From Aeromicrobium endophyticum (GTDB taxonomy: Bacteria > Actinomycetota > Actinomycetes > Propionibacteriales > Nocardioidaceae): 64,000 nt of DNA. Below, piece by piece: positions 8,798 to 15,507 of the stretch. The notes beneath the pieces are model-generated. The model was not told where the DNA came from. It made no database searches and worked only from the letters and a program-made list of their open reading frames with translations. Location: assembly GCF_003586285.1 (NCBI RefSeq), contig NZ_QUBR01000002.1, positions 620,001 to 684,000 of the forward strand, written 5' to 3'. The translations under genes were made by a program, and so were the position numbers. Every line of letters starts with the position of its first letter. Positions within the stretch are counted from its first letter, which is position 1.

Positions 8798-10245
8798 CGG
8801 GCTGCTTCGACCGATGCCCGGGCCTCGGCCAGGAAGCCGCGCGTCATGGGCTCGAGCGCCTCCCACGCACCCGGTGGCGTGCCGGGAAGGACGACGCCGG
8901 CATCGGCCACGCGCTCCAGGATCTCCTGTGCAGCGACGTCGGCCTGACGTCCCAGCGCAGCCAGGTCGTGAGCGACCAACGTCCCGTCGCGCTTGACGAC
9001 CTCTCCGTCGATCAGGACCGTCCGCACGTCGTTGGCCGTGGTCTGGAAGATGAGCGTGCCGTAGGGATCGATCCTCGGGTGCTGCTCGACGCTGTCACCG
9101 CCGACCAGGATCAGGTCCGCCTTGCGGCCAGGGGTCAGCGATCCGATCCGGTCCCCCATGCCGAGCGCCTCGGCTCCGTTGACGGTGACCCAGCCGAGGG
9201 CCTCCTTGGCCGAGCTGACGACGGTCTCGGGCATCTTGCCGGACAGGTTGAGATCATGCGTCGCGTCCCACCGGGCGAAGCCCAGTCCGAAACGTGCCTG
9301 GTGCCACAGGTCGCCGCTGTTGAGGCTCATGACGTCGGCCGACAGCGTCGGCGCGACGCCGTGCTCGCGACACGCCGCGAACACGGGCCGACCCATCCCC
9401 ATGTTCAGCTCGGTCTCGACGGAGATCGAGACCTTGCCGCCGGTCCGCTTGAGGATCTCCCACTCCTGGTCGTCCAGGGAGTTGCAGTGGACGTGCACGA
9501 TGTCGGGCCCCAGCAGGCCCAGCGCGTCGAGCTCGGGGATGCCGAACGTCAGCGGGCTGCCCCAGACACAGCCGGTGTGGTTGACCATGAGGGCGCCGTG
9601 CTCCCGCGCTACGGCGATCTCCGCGAGCGTGTCCTGCCACGGAAGGCCGAGGGGCTCGCTGAGGGAGACGCCGGCGGTCACGCGACCGTCGGGGTCGCTG
9701 AGCTGCTCACGAACGAGTCGGTGGTAGTCGTTCACACGGTCGCCGTGGGTGCCGAAACGAGAACTCGTCGGGCTGCTCTCGAAGAAGCCGTGACAGTGCA
9801 CCGCCCGCACGCCACTCGCCTTGATGCCGGCGATCGCGGCGTCGCTGTGAGCGGGTGTGTTGTTCGTGTGGGAGAAGTCGAGGATCGAGGTGACTCCGGA
9901 GTTGATCGCGTCGGCCCCGCCGAGCACCTGCCCGAGGTAGAGGTCGTCCGCCGTCATCGCCGGCGAGATGGCCAGCCGGATGCCGAAGTAGTAGTCGCCG
10001 AGCGTCCAGTCGCCGCAGATGCCTCGGACGACCGACTGCCAGGTGTGTCGATGGGTGTCGACCAGTCCCGGGAGGACAAGGTGTCCGCGGGCATCGATGA
10101 CCTCGCAGTCGGTGACGTCGATGCTCGGCGCGACCTGGACGATCCGGCCGTCCTCGACCAGGACGTCACCCGTCGGCAGGTCACCGATCGCCGGGTCCAT
10201 CGTGATGACGTGACCGCCGCGAACCAGCGTGCGCTGCTGTGCCAT
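8794..10245 (-). CDS. Amidohydrolase family protein (cytosine/atrazine deaminase-like)
   Basis: The 483-residue metal-dependent hydrolase belongs to the TRZ/ATZ-SsnA-type amidohydrolase subgroup. The first metal motif is LVDTHRHTWQ (His65, His67), with later HVHCNSLDD and LSADVMSLN contributing ligand His and Asp. A flanking beta-sandwich begins at the N-terminus (LVRGGHVITMDP). The start has a strong GAGGAGG at the proper distance. It is the first structural gene downstream of the LysR gene, all on the same strand. Typical reactions are deamination or dechlorination of N-heterocycles; the actual substrate is unknown. Confidence 0.9.
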   Translation of the reverse strand: MAQQRTLVRGGHVITMDPAIGDLPTGDVLVEDGRIVQVAPSIDVTDCEVIDARGHLVLPGLVDTHRHTWQSVVRGICGDWTLGDYYFGIRLAISPAMTADDLYLGQVLGGADAINSGVTSILDFSHTNNTPAHSDAAIAGIKASGVRAVHCHGFFESSPTSSRFGTHGDRVNDYHRLVREQLSDPDGRVTAGVSLSEPLGLPWQDTLAEIAVAREHGALMVNHTGCVWGSPLTFGIPELDALGLLGPDIVHVHCNSLDDQEWEILKRTGGKVSISVETELNMGMGRPVFAACREHGVAPTLSADVMSLNSGDLWHQARFGLGFARWDATHDLNLSGKMPETVVSSAKEALGWVTVNGAEALGMGDRIGSLTPGRKADLILVGGDSVEQHPRIDPYGTLIFQTTANDVRTVLIDGEVVKRDGTLVAHDLAALGRQADVAAQEILERVADAGVVLPGTPPGAWEALEPMTRGFLAEARASVEAAR

Positions 10246-10354
10246 GGCACTTCCTCCTCAATGTCCGGGCCGGCGAATGGTGACCGGCGCCACATCGAGG
10301 GTGGCAGGAAGGCGACACGAGATCATCGGCCCAAAAGGACATGATCGGCCCCGC

Positions 10355-11206
10355 TCAAGAGGCTGCCGGCACCTCTGAGACCTGGTGAGCCGCGCGACGG
10401 AAGGCATCGATGGCGGGGCGGTGGTCATCGCACCGCACGGCCAGCGCGGTGGTGACCGGCGCGCCCTCGAGCGGGACGAACACGACGTCGGGGCGTGCGT
10501 AGAACTCCGAGGCGACGGCTCCGTGCACGCCGAGCAGTCCCGTCGTCGCCACGGCCGTCACGAGCGTGTCCAGCGTCGTGGTGACGCGGCCCCCACCGGT
10601 CGAGCCGACCCAGTCGGCGAATCTGTCGTCGACGCCCTCGAAGGCCAGCCAGCTGCCCGGGCGCACGTCGTCGACGCCGAGGTGATCGGCGCTGCTGTAG
10701 GTCGAGTCGCGGGGCACCACGGCCACTCGCGGCGTCCGCATGACCGGGATCAGGTCCAGTCCGTCGACATCGCCGAGATGATGCACCAAGGCGACGTCGA
10801 CCTCGTCGTGCCTCAGCGCCGAGTACTGGTCGGCCAGCGAGAGCGGACGGTGCACCAGCGCGACGTCAGCGACCTCGCCCAGCGCCAGTCGGCGAAGTCG
10901 ATGCCAGCTGCGACCGACGCCGAACCCGAGCACTCCGACCCTCACTGCCGCGCCGTCGTGCGGGCTGGGGCGCAGGGTGTCGAGGCCGGCCAGCACGGCC
11001 CTGATGCGAGCCACGACCACCTCTCCGTACGGAGTGAGGCCGACCCGACGACTCGTGCGCTCGAAGATCTTTCCGCCGACCGCTGCCTCGACCCGTCGGA
11101 TCCGCCGTCCGAAGGGCGCCTCGCTGACGAAGTGGCGTCGTGCCGCTCGACCGAAGTGCAGCTCGTCGGCCAGCGTCACCACGCTACGCAGCGACTCGAC
11201 GTCCAT
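10355..11206 (-). CDS. LysR-family transcriptional regulator
   Basis: The 283-residue product has an N-terminal winged helix-turn-helix (residues 1-60: VVTLADELHFGRAARRHFVSEAPFGRRIRRVEAAVG) and a LysR effector-binding domain. It lies immediately upstream of and in the same orientation as the catabolic genes, not divergent as LysR genes often are. It is the likely pathway-specific regulator, responding to a substrate or intermediate. The ATG at 11206 sits inside the remnant of another gene (11184-11288), so its original upstream region may have been replaced. Confidence 0.9.
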   Translation of the reverse strand: MDVESLRSVVTLADELHFGRAARRHFVSEAPFGRRIRRVEAAVGGKIFERTSRRVGLTPYGEVVVARIRAVLAGLDTLRPSPHDGAAVRVGVLGFGVGRSWHRLRRLALGEVADVALVHRPLSLADQYSALRHDEVDVALVHHLGDVDGLDLIPVMRTPRVAVVPRDSTYSSADHLGVDDVRPGSWLAFEGVDDRFADWVGSTGGGRVTTTLDTLVTAVATTGLLGVHGAVASEFYARPDVVFVPLEGAPVTTALAVRCDDHRPAIDAFRRAAHQVSEVPAAS

Positions 11207-11288
11207 CGCCGAGGGCTCCTCCGTGCACGACCTCGTCGGCCTTCACCCGCGATGGCACGCGATGGACGGCCTCCTTCGCCTTGCTCAT
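11184..11288 (-). pseudogene. 5' remnant of a paralogue of the 4802-5143 gene
   Basis: The 34-residue reading frame, starting at ATG 11288, begins MSKAKEAVHRVPSRVKADEV and aligns with the first ~21 residues of the gene at 4802-5143 (MAEKIVQRAQSRVEPGEVV). After about residue 23 the similarity stops and the frame runs into the LysR gene start. Nucleotide identity across GTCCATCGCG...GAGGTCGTGCA is also evident by eye. It is a truncated copy in the same orientation as the intact gene, so the pair forms a short direct repeat around the catabolic cluster. Confidence 0.6.
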
Positions 11289-11427
11289 GGCCACCACACT
11301 AGACGCGTCGCGCCCTACCCGGGGCGGATGACCGCACGGTCGGGGCAACGGCACGTCAGCTGGTCCGATTGAATCGCACGAATGCGGGTAGAGACAGGGT
11401 GTGTCGTTGAGCAACCAGCGCACGCGC

Positions 11428-11460
11428 GAAACCCACCTCGAAGTACGCGAGGTGGGTTTC
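11428..11460. repeat. Perfect 13-bp inverted repeat (hairpin)
   Basis: GAAACCCACCTCG (11428-11440) and its exact reverse complement (11448-11460) flank a 7-nt loop. There is no convincing T-run on either side. It may be a terminator for transcripts entering from either strand or a protein-binding dyad, in a stretch with no secure gene. Confidence 0.6.
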
Positions 11461-11465
11461 GTCCA

Positions 11466-11702
11466 TCATGGCCTGCCCCACCGACAAAAAGGTGAGGCCG
11501 CTGCCCGGAGTCCACGAACCGCCGCTGGCAGGGTCGTCGCCTGGCCCTCGTTGCCCTCGCGCGCCGACGCGGACGGGTTGTGCTGCGGCGTGATCAACGC
11601 GATTCCGATCCGCTCGAGATGAGGCGCATTCGTGGAGACCTCCACTACCAGGATCCGCTCCGTGCAGGGCTCGGACATCCGCGCGAGCCCGTGCACCACC
11701 AC
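11466..11702 (-). CDS. Possible small hypothetical protein
   Basis: A 78-residue frame with GTG start (VVVHGLARMSEPCTERILVV) keeps a protein-like composition over its first ~50 residues (VEVSTNAPHLERIGIALITP) and then becomes low quality. No Shine-Dalgarno sequence is seen, and no family is recognised. It could be a real small gene or a decayed fragment. Apart from this frame and the hairpin at 11428-11460, I see nothing else in 11289-11836. Confidence 0.3.
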   Translation of the reverse strand: MVVHGLARMSEPCTERILVVEVSTNAPHLERIGIALITPQHNPSASAREGNEGQATTLPAAVRGLRAAASPFCRWGRP

Positions 11703-11836
11703 GTCGTGGTCGATGACGATGGAGGTGCGGACCGGATCTCGAGGCTTCGCCCACTCAACCTACGGCTTCCTCGAGACACGCCCTCGATGCTGCGGGACGG
11801 TCCCGTCAGACCAACGTCCGTCGTGGAACGGCGAAA

Positions 11837-11864
11837 CCCCGCCCAGACTGACGTCTGTGCGGGG
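11837..11864 (-). terminator. Hairpin downstream of tRNA-Leu
   Basis: CCCCGCCCAGAC and GTCTGTGCGGGG form a 12-position stem with one mismatch around a 4-nt loop. On the minus strand it is followed by GTTTC. It lies about 10 bp downstream of the tRNA 3' end and is the likely intrinsic terminator of the tRNA transcript. Confidence 0.7.
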
Positions 11865-11873
11865 CCTTCGTTG

Positions 11874-11958
11874 TGTCCGAGGGGGGACTTGAACCCCCAC
11901 GCCCGTAACCGGGCACTAGCACCTCAAGCTAGCGCGTCTACCATTCCGCCACCCGGAC
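11874..11958 (-). tRNA. tRNA-Leu (GAG anticodon)
   Basis: The 85-nt minus-strand sequence begins GTCCGGGTGGCGGAATGG. It has the long-variable-arm layout of leucine tRNA and a T-arm GGGGGTTCAAGTCCCCC. The anticodon stem CTAGC/GCTAG closes the loop TTGAGGT, which reads anticodon GAG. The acceptor pairs GTCCGGG with CTCGGAC, with discriminator A at 11874. CCA is not encoded. Confidence 0.96.
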
Positions 11959-12054
11959 ATGCGCTCAAGAAGCAAGCGCGGTGCAGCACTGAACTCTAGC
12001 AAAGGGGTGCCGGGTCACCGAATCCCGGTGCCTCCTGACGCTCGTGCCCGGACG

Positions 12055-12306
12055 TCAGATGCGCGGGTGCCCCTGCGATGCCAGGGCGCGGAGCTGGTCG
12101 AGGTAGTCGTCGACCTCCTGCATGTCGTACCCAGGGCGCAGGCGGACCGGCGCGAACCGTGCGTTCACGATGCGGTCGGCCAGCTCGGCATTGGGCAGAC
12201 GCCCGTCGACCAGCGGACGGATCTCGAGCAGGAAGTCGTCGACGTCCTCGAACCGGTAGCCCTCCCTCAGTCGGACGCGGGAAAAGGCCGGAGCAGGAGT
12301 CGTCAT
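12055..12306 (-). CDS. DivIVA-domain-containing small protein
   Basis: The 83-residue protein contains two tandem DivIVA-type motifs, VRLREGYRFEDVDDFL and VRLRPGYDMQEVDDYLD, each matching the conserved GY-x2-x-EVDxFL entry motif of DivIVA/Wag31 proteins. It has no long coiled coil, so it is not a full Wag31 and may be a short polar or septal partner. The start at 12306 (MTTPAPAFSRV) is chosen over an upstream frame lacking family similarity. The DnaA-box-like array at 12361-12433 lies directly upstream of it. Confidence 0.8.
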   Translation of the reverse strand: MTTPAPAFSRVRLREGYRFEDVDDFLLEIRPLVDGRLPNAELADRIVNARFAPVRLRPGYDMQEVDDYLDQLRALASQGHPRI

Positions 12307-12360
12307 GGTTTCAGCCTGCCATGCCGGGGTCAGCCCGACGATGTAGGGCATCTGCACCAG

Positions 12361-12433
12361 ATGTCCACAGTGTGACGCGGGTCACCCACAGTTCACCGTA
12401 AGTTACCCACAGGTTGTCCACATGTGTGGACCA
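12361..12433. promoter_or_regulatory. Phased array of five DnaA-box-like 9-mers
   Basis: Five sites resemble the actinobacterial DnaA box TTGTCCACA: ATGTCCACA (12361), TCACCCACA (12382), TTACCCACA (12403), TTGTCCACA (12414, exact) and, on the other strand, TGGTCCACA (12425-12433). Their starts are spaced 21, 21, 11 and 11 bp, that is one or two helical turns. The stretch lies between the DivIVA-domain gene and the DUF445 gene. No dnaA or dnaN is nearby, so it is not evidently the chromosomal origin. Confidence 0.6.
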
Positions 12434-12458
12434 CGTGTGAAGTATCTCTCGAAGGTCG

Positions 12459-13739
12459 TCAGATGATCGTCGAGATCGCATGGATCACGAGCCCCGCCAG
12501 ACCGCCCACGACGGTGCCGTTGATCCGGATGAACTGCAGGTCGCGGCCGACGTGCAGCTCGATGCGATCGGCGGTCTCCTTGCCGTCCCACCGGTTGACG
12601 GTCGCCGAGATGATCGTGGCGACCTCGTGGCCGTAGTTGTTGACGGCATAGGCGGCGATGTCGGCGATCGTGGAGTCGACACGGGTGCTGAGCTGCTCGT
12701 CGTCGATGAGCCGGCGCCCCAGCCGCTCGATCTCCTGCGTGGCTCGGGTGCGCAGCAGGCCGGTCTCGTCGCCGAGCGAGCCGATCACCGCGCGCCGCAG
12801 CGCGTCCCACAGCTGGATGGACGTCGTGCTGACGCGGTCCTGCGTCAGCATCCGCACCTTCAGCCGCTCGAAGCGCTCCCTCGTGTGCGGGTCGTTCTGC
12901 AGGTCCTGGGCCAGGTCACGCAGCCAGCTGTCGAGGGCGAGGCGCGCGCTGTGGTCGGGGGTGCGACCGATCTCGGCAACCCACTCGACGACCTGCTCGT
13001 GCACCCAGGTCGAGACGCGGCGGTCGAGCCACTGGGGCGTCCACGACGGGGCACGGTTCTCGATGAGCGCGGCGACCTCGTCGTGGTTGTGGTCGAGCCA
13101 GCGGCTCAGCTCGTCGACGGCCAGGTCGACCAGGCCGCGGTGGGCGTCGTCGCGCAGCACCTCGTCGAGCAGCTGCCCCACGACGGGGCTGAGCTCCTCC
13201 TCCTTCAGGCGCGGGATCAGCGCCTCCTGGATCACCGCGGCGACATCGGTCTCGCGGACGTGCGACAGCGCGTCGGACAGGATGCGCGACCCCTCGCGGA
13301 CGATGCGGTCGGCGTGCCGGCCGTCGATGACCCACTCGCCCGCGCGCCTGCTGACGCCGGCCGAGCCGATGCGCTCGCGGATCACGTCCTCCTTCAGGAA
13401 GTTGTCGGCGACGAACTCCTGCAGGCTCTCGCCGAGCGACTCCTTGCGGTTCGGGATGATCGCGGTGTGCGGGATCGGCAGACCCAGCGGATGGCGGAAC
13501 AGCGCCGTCACGGCGAACCAGTCGGCGATCGCGCCGACCATGGCGGCCTCCGAGCCGGCGTTGACGTAGCCGAGCCATCCGGTGTCGTGCTCGCGCGTCA
13601 GCACGTACACGACGGCGGCCAGCACGAGCAGGGAGAGGGCGAGCGCGCGCATGCGGCGAAGGCCCCTCAGGCGGGCGGCGTCGCCGGCCGACATCTCTTC
13701 GGGCATCGACAGGCCGGGCGCGGTTTCGGTCGTGGTCAC
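12459..13739 (-). CDS. DUF445 domain-containing membrane protein
   Basis: The 426-residue product has an N-terminal membrane segment (MRALALSLLVLAAVVYVLT) followed by the DUF445 hallmark GSEAAMVGAIADWFAVTALF and PIPHTAIIPNRKESLGESLQ. A long alpha-helical middle follows, and a C-terminal hydrophobic end (NGTVVGGLAGLVIHAISTII). The GTG at 13739 (VTTTETAPGLSMPEEM) or the ATG at 13706 could be the start. It is divergent from the zinc protease gene. The family has no established biochemical role. Confidence 0.82.
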   Translation of the reverse strand: MTTTETAPGLSMPEEMSAGDAARLRGLRRMRALALSLLVLAAVVYVLTREHDTGWLGYVNAGSEAAMVGAIADWFAVTALFRHPLGLPIPHTAIIPNRKESLGESLQEFVADNFLKEDVIRERIGSAGVSRRAGEWVIDGRHADRIVREGSRILSDALSHVRETDVAAVIQEALIPRLKEEELSPVVGQLLDEVLRDDAHRGLVDLAVDELSRWLDHNHDEVAALIENRAPSWTPQWLDRRVSTWVHEQVVEWVAEIGRTPDHSARLALDSWLRDLAQDLQNDPHTRERFERLKVRMLTQDRVSTTSIQLWDALRRAVIGSLGDETGLLRTRATQEIERLGRRLIDDEQLSTRVDSTIADIAAYAVNNYGHEVATIISATVNRWDGKETADRIELHVGRDLQFIRINGTVVGGLAGLVIHAISTII

Positions 13740-13824
13740 ACGGCAACTATCCCCGGTTGCACCGGTGCACGCTGCGTAGACTCTCCGCCATGCGCGAGCG
13801 GGCAACTTCGACCAAGGTGGCGGC

Positions 13825-14730
13825 ATGAGCTTCAACGACGGTGCCAACCTGGACACCAGCCAGGTCACGGGCGGCGGCTCGCGGGGCGGACTCGCGATCG
13901 GCGGCGGCATCGGCGGCCTCGTCATCACGCTCGTCGCCGTGTTCCTCGGCGTCGATCCGTCGGTGCTCGGGTCGGGCTCGAGCAATCCGTTCGACACCAG
14001 CCAGGTGCAGACCGGCGGCACCGAGTCGACGACGTCGTTCGACCAGTGCAAGACCGGCGCCGACGCCAACCGCGACACGACGTGCCGCATCATCGGCACG
14101 GTCAACAGCGTCCAGGACTACTGGAACGACGCGCTGCCGGCCGACGTCAGCCGCCAGTACCGCGCCGCCAAGACCGTCATCTACTCGGGCTCGACGCAGT
14201 CGCCGTGCGGCACCGCGTCCAACCAGACCGGGCCGTTCTACTGCCCGAGCGACGAGCGAATCTACATCGACGCGAGCTTCTTCGACGAGCTGGAGTCGAC
14301 GTACGGCGCCGACGGCGGCGCGCTCGCGCAGGAGTACGTCGTCGCGCACGAGTACGGTCACCACGTCGAGAACATCCTGGGCCTGCTGGCGAAGGGCCAG
14401 GACGGCAAGACGGGTCCGCAGAGCGGCGGCGTCCGCATCGAGCTGATGGCCGACTGCATGGCGGGAGTCTGGGCCAACCACGCGTCGACCACCGAGGACG
14501 CCGACGGCAACACGCTGCTGGAGCCGCTGACCGAGGACGACATCGACTCGGCCCTGTCGGCCGCCGCGGCCGTGGGCGACGACCACATCCAAGAAGAGCT
14601 GGGCGGCGGCAGCGTCAACCAGGACACCTGGACCCACGGCTCCAGCGCCTCGCGGCAGAAGTGGTTCAAGACCGGCTACGAGAGCGGCACGGTCAACGCC
14701 TGCGACACGTTCAGCACCAACGACCTGTGA
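13825..14730 (+). CDS. Neutral zinc metallopeptidase (YpfJ family)
   Basis: The 301-residue product matches the YpfJ/KPN_02809 putative neutral zinc metallopeptidase family. It has an N-terminal MSFNDGANLDTSQV, a glycine-rich membrane segment (GGLAIGGGIGGLVITLVAVF), then the soluble domain with zincin motif VVAHEYGHHVEN (HExxH) and RIELMADCMAGVW downstream. The start overlaps, as ATGA, a 12-codon frame at 13790-13827. The downstream CPBP gene begins inside its stop (GTGA), so the two protease-like genes are coupled. Substrates are unknown. Confidence 0.88.
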   Translation: MSFNDGANLDTSQVTGGGSRGGLAIGGGIGGLVITLVAVFLGVDPSVLGSGSSNPFDTSQVQTGGTESTTSFDQCKTGADANRDTTCRIIGTVNSVQDYWNDALPADVSRQYRAAKTVIYSGSTQSPCGTASNQTGPFYCPSDERIYIDASFFDELESTYGADGGALAQEYVVAHEYGHHVENILGLLAKGQDGKTGPQSGGVRIELMADCMAGVWANHASTTEDADGNTLLEPLTEDDIDSALSAAAAVGDDHIQEELGGGSVNQDTWTHGSSASRQKWFKTGYESGTVNACDTFSTNDL

Positions 14731-15497
14731 CCTCGTCCGCCACCCCCGCGCGCGACCGTCGCCTCGGGGTCGAGGTCTGGATCGTCCTCGGCCTCTCGCT
14801 GGGTGCCTCGGGCGTCTATGCGCTGGTCAGCCTGATCCGCAAGGCGACCCTGCCCGGCGGCATCCAGGGGCAGACCGCGACGCTCAACGGCTCCCGTGAC
14901 GACCGTGAGGTCTTCGACTTCGTCTACCAGGTGCTGGGCATCGGGTTCGCGCTCGTGCCCGTCGCGCTCGCGCTGTACCTGCTGTCGCTCGACCCGGTGA
15001 AGGAGCGCGTCAGCTCACGCCTCGGGCTCGACCGGCACCACGTGCGCTTCGACGCGCTGTGGGGCATGGCGCTCGCGGCCGTCATCGGCCTGCCGGGTCT
15101 CGGCCTGTACGGCATCGGACGTCTGCTGGGCATCACCGCCGAGATCATCCCGGCACCCGACATCGCCTACTGGTGGACCGTCCCGGTGCTGATCCTCGCC
15201 GCGCTGCAGAACGCGATCCTCGAAGAGGTCATCGTCATCGGCTACCTGATGACCCGCCTGACGCAGCGCGGCTGGGGAACGGCGGCGACGATCGTCGCGG
15301 CGGCCGCCCTGCGCGGCAGCTACCACCTCTACCAGGGCGTCGGACCTGGCATCGGCAACTTCGTGATGGGTCTGGTCTTCGGCTACTGGTTCCACCGCAC
15401 GAAGCGCGTCATGCCCCTGGTCATCGCCCACACGATCCTCGACGTGGTGGCCTTCGTCGGCTACTTGCTGCTCGCCGATACGCTGGGCCTGAAGTGA
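14727..15497 (+). CDS. CPBP-family intramembrane metalloprotease
   Basis: The 256-residue polytopic membrane protein has CPBP-type motifs: NAILEEVIVIGYL (the EExxx motif, with the usual following Arg replaced), LRGSYHLYQG with the second-motif His, and VIAHTILDVVAF. At least six hydrophobic segments are visible. It starts with GTG overlapping the zinc peptidase stop, and hrpA follows 10 bp after its stop. Members are intramembrane proteases or have lost activity; the replaced Arg leaves this open. Confidence 0.85.
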   Translation: MTSSATPARDRRLGVEVWIVLGLSLGASGVYALVSLIRKATLPGGIQGQTATLNGSRDDREVFDFVYQVLGIGFALVPVALALYLLSLDPVKERVSSRLGLDRHHVRFDALWGMALAAVIGLPGLGLYGIGRLLGITAEIIPAPDIAYWWTVPVLILAALQNAILEEVIVIGYLMTRLTQRGWGTAATIVAAAALRGSYHLYQGVGPGIGNFVMGLVFGYWFHRTKRVMPLVIAHTILDVVAFVGYLLLADTLGLK

Positions 15498-15507
15498 AGA
15501 CCAGCCC

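Noticed and set aside
11874..11958. tRNA-Leu as attachment site of the catabolic cluster
   Set aside because: I found no duplicated tRNA 3' end on the other side of the cluster and no integrase.
12361..12433. Chromosomal replication origin
   Set aside because: The sites resemble DnaA boxes, but there is no dnaA, dnaN, rpmH or A+T-rich unwinding region here.
13790..13827. 12-codon frame overlapping the zinc peptidase start
   Set aside because: It may couple translation, but it has no attenuator structure or conserved peptide that I can see, so it was not called as a gene.
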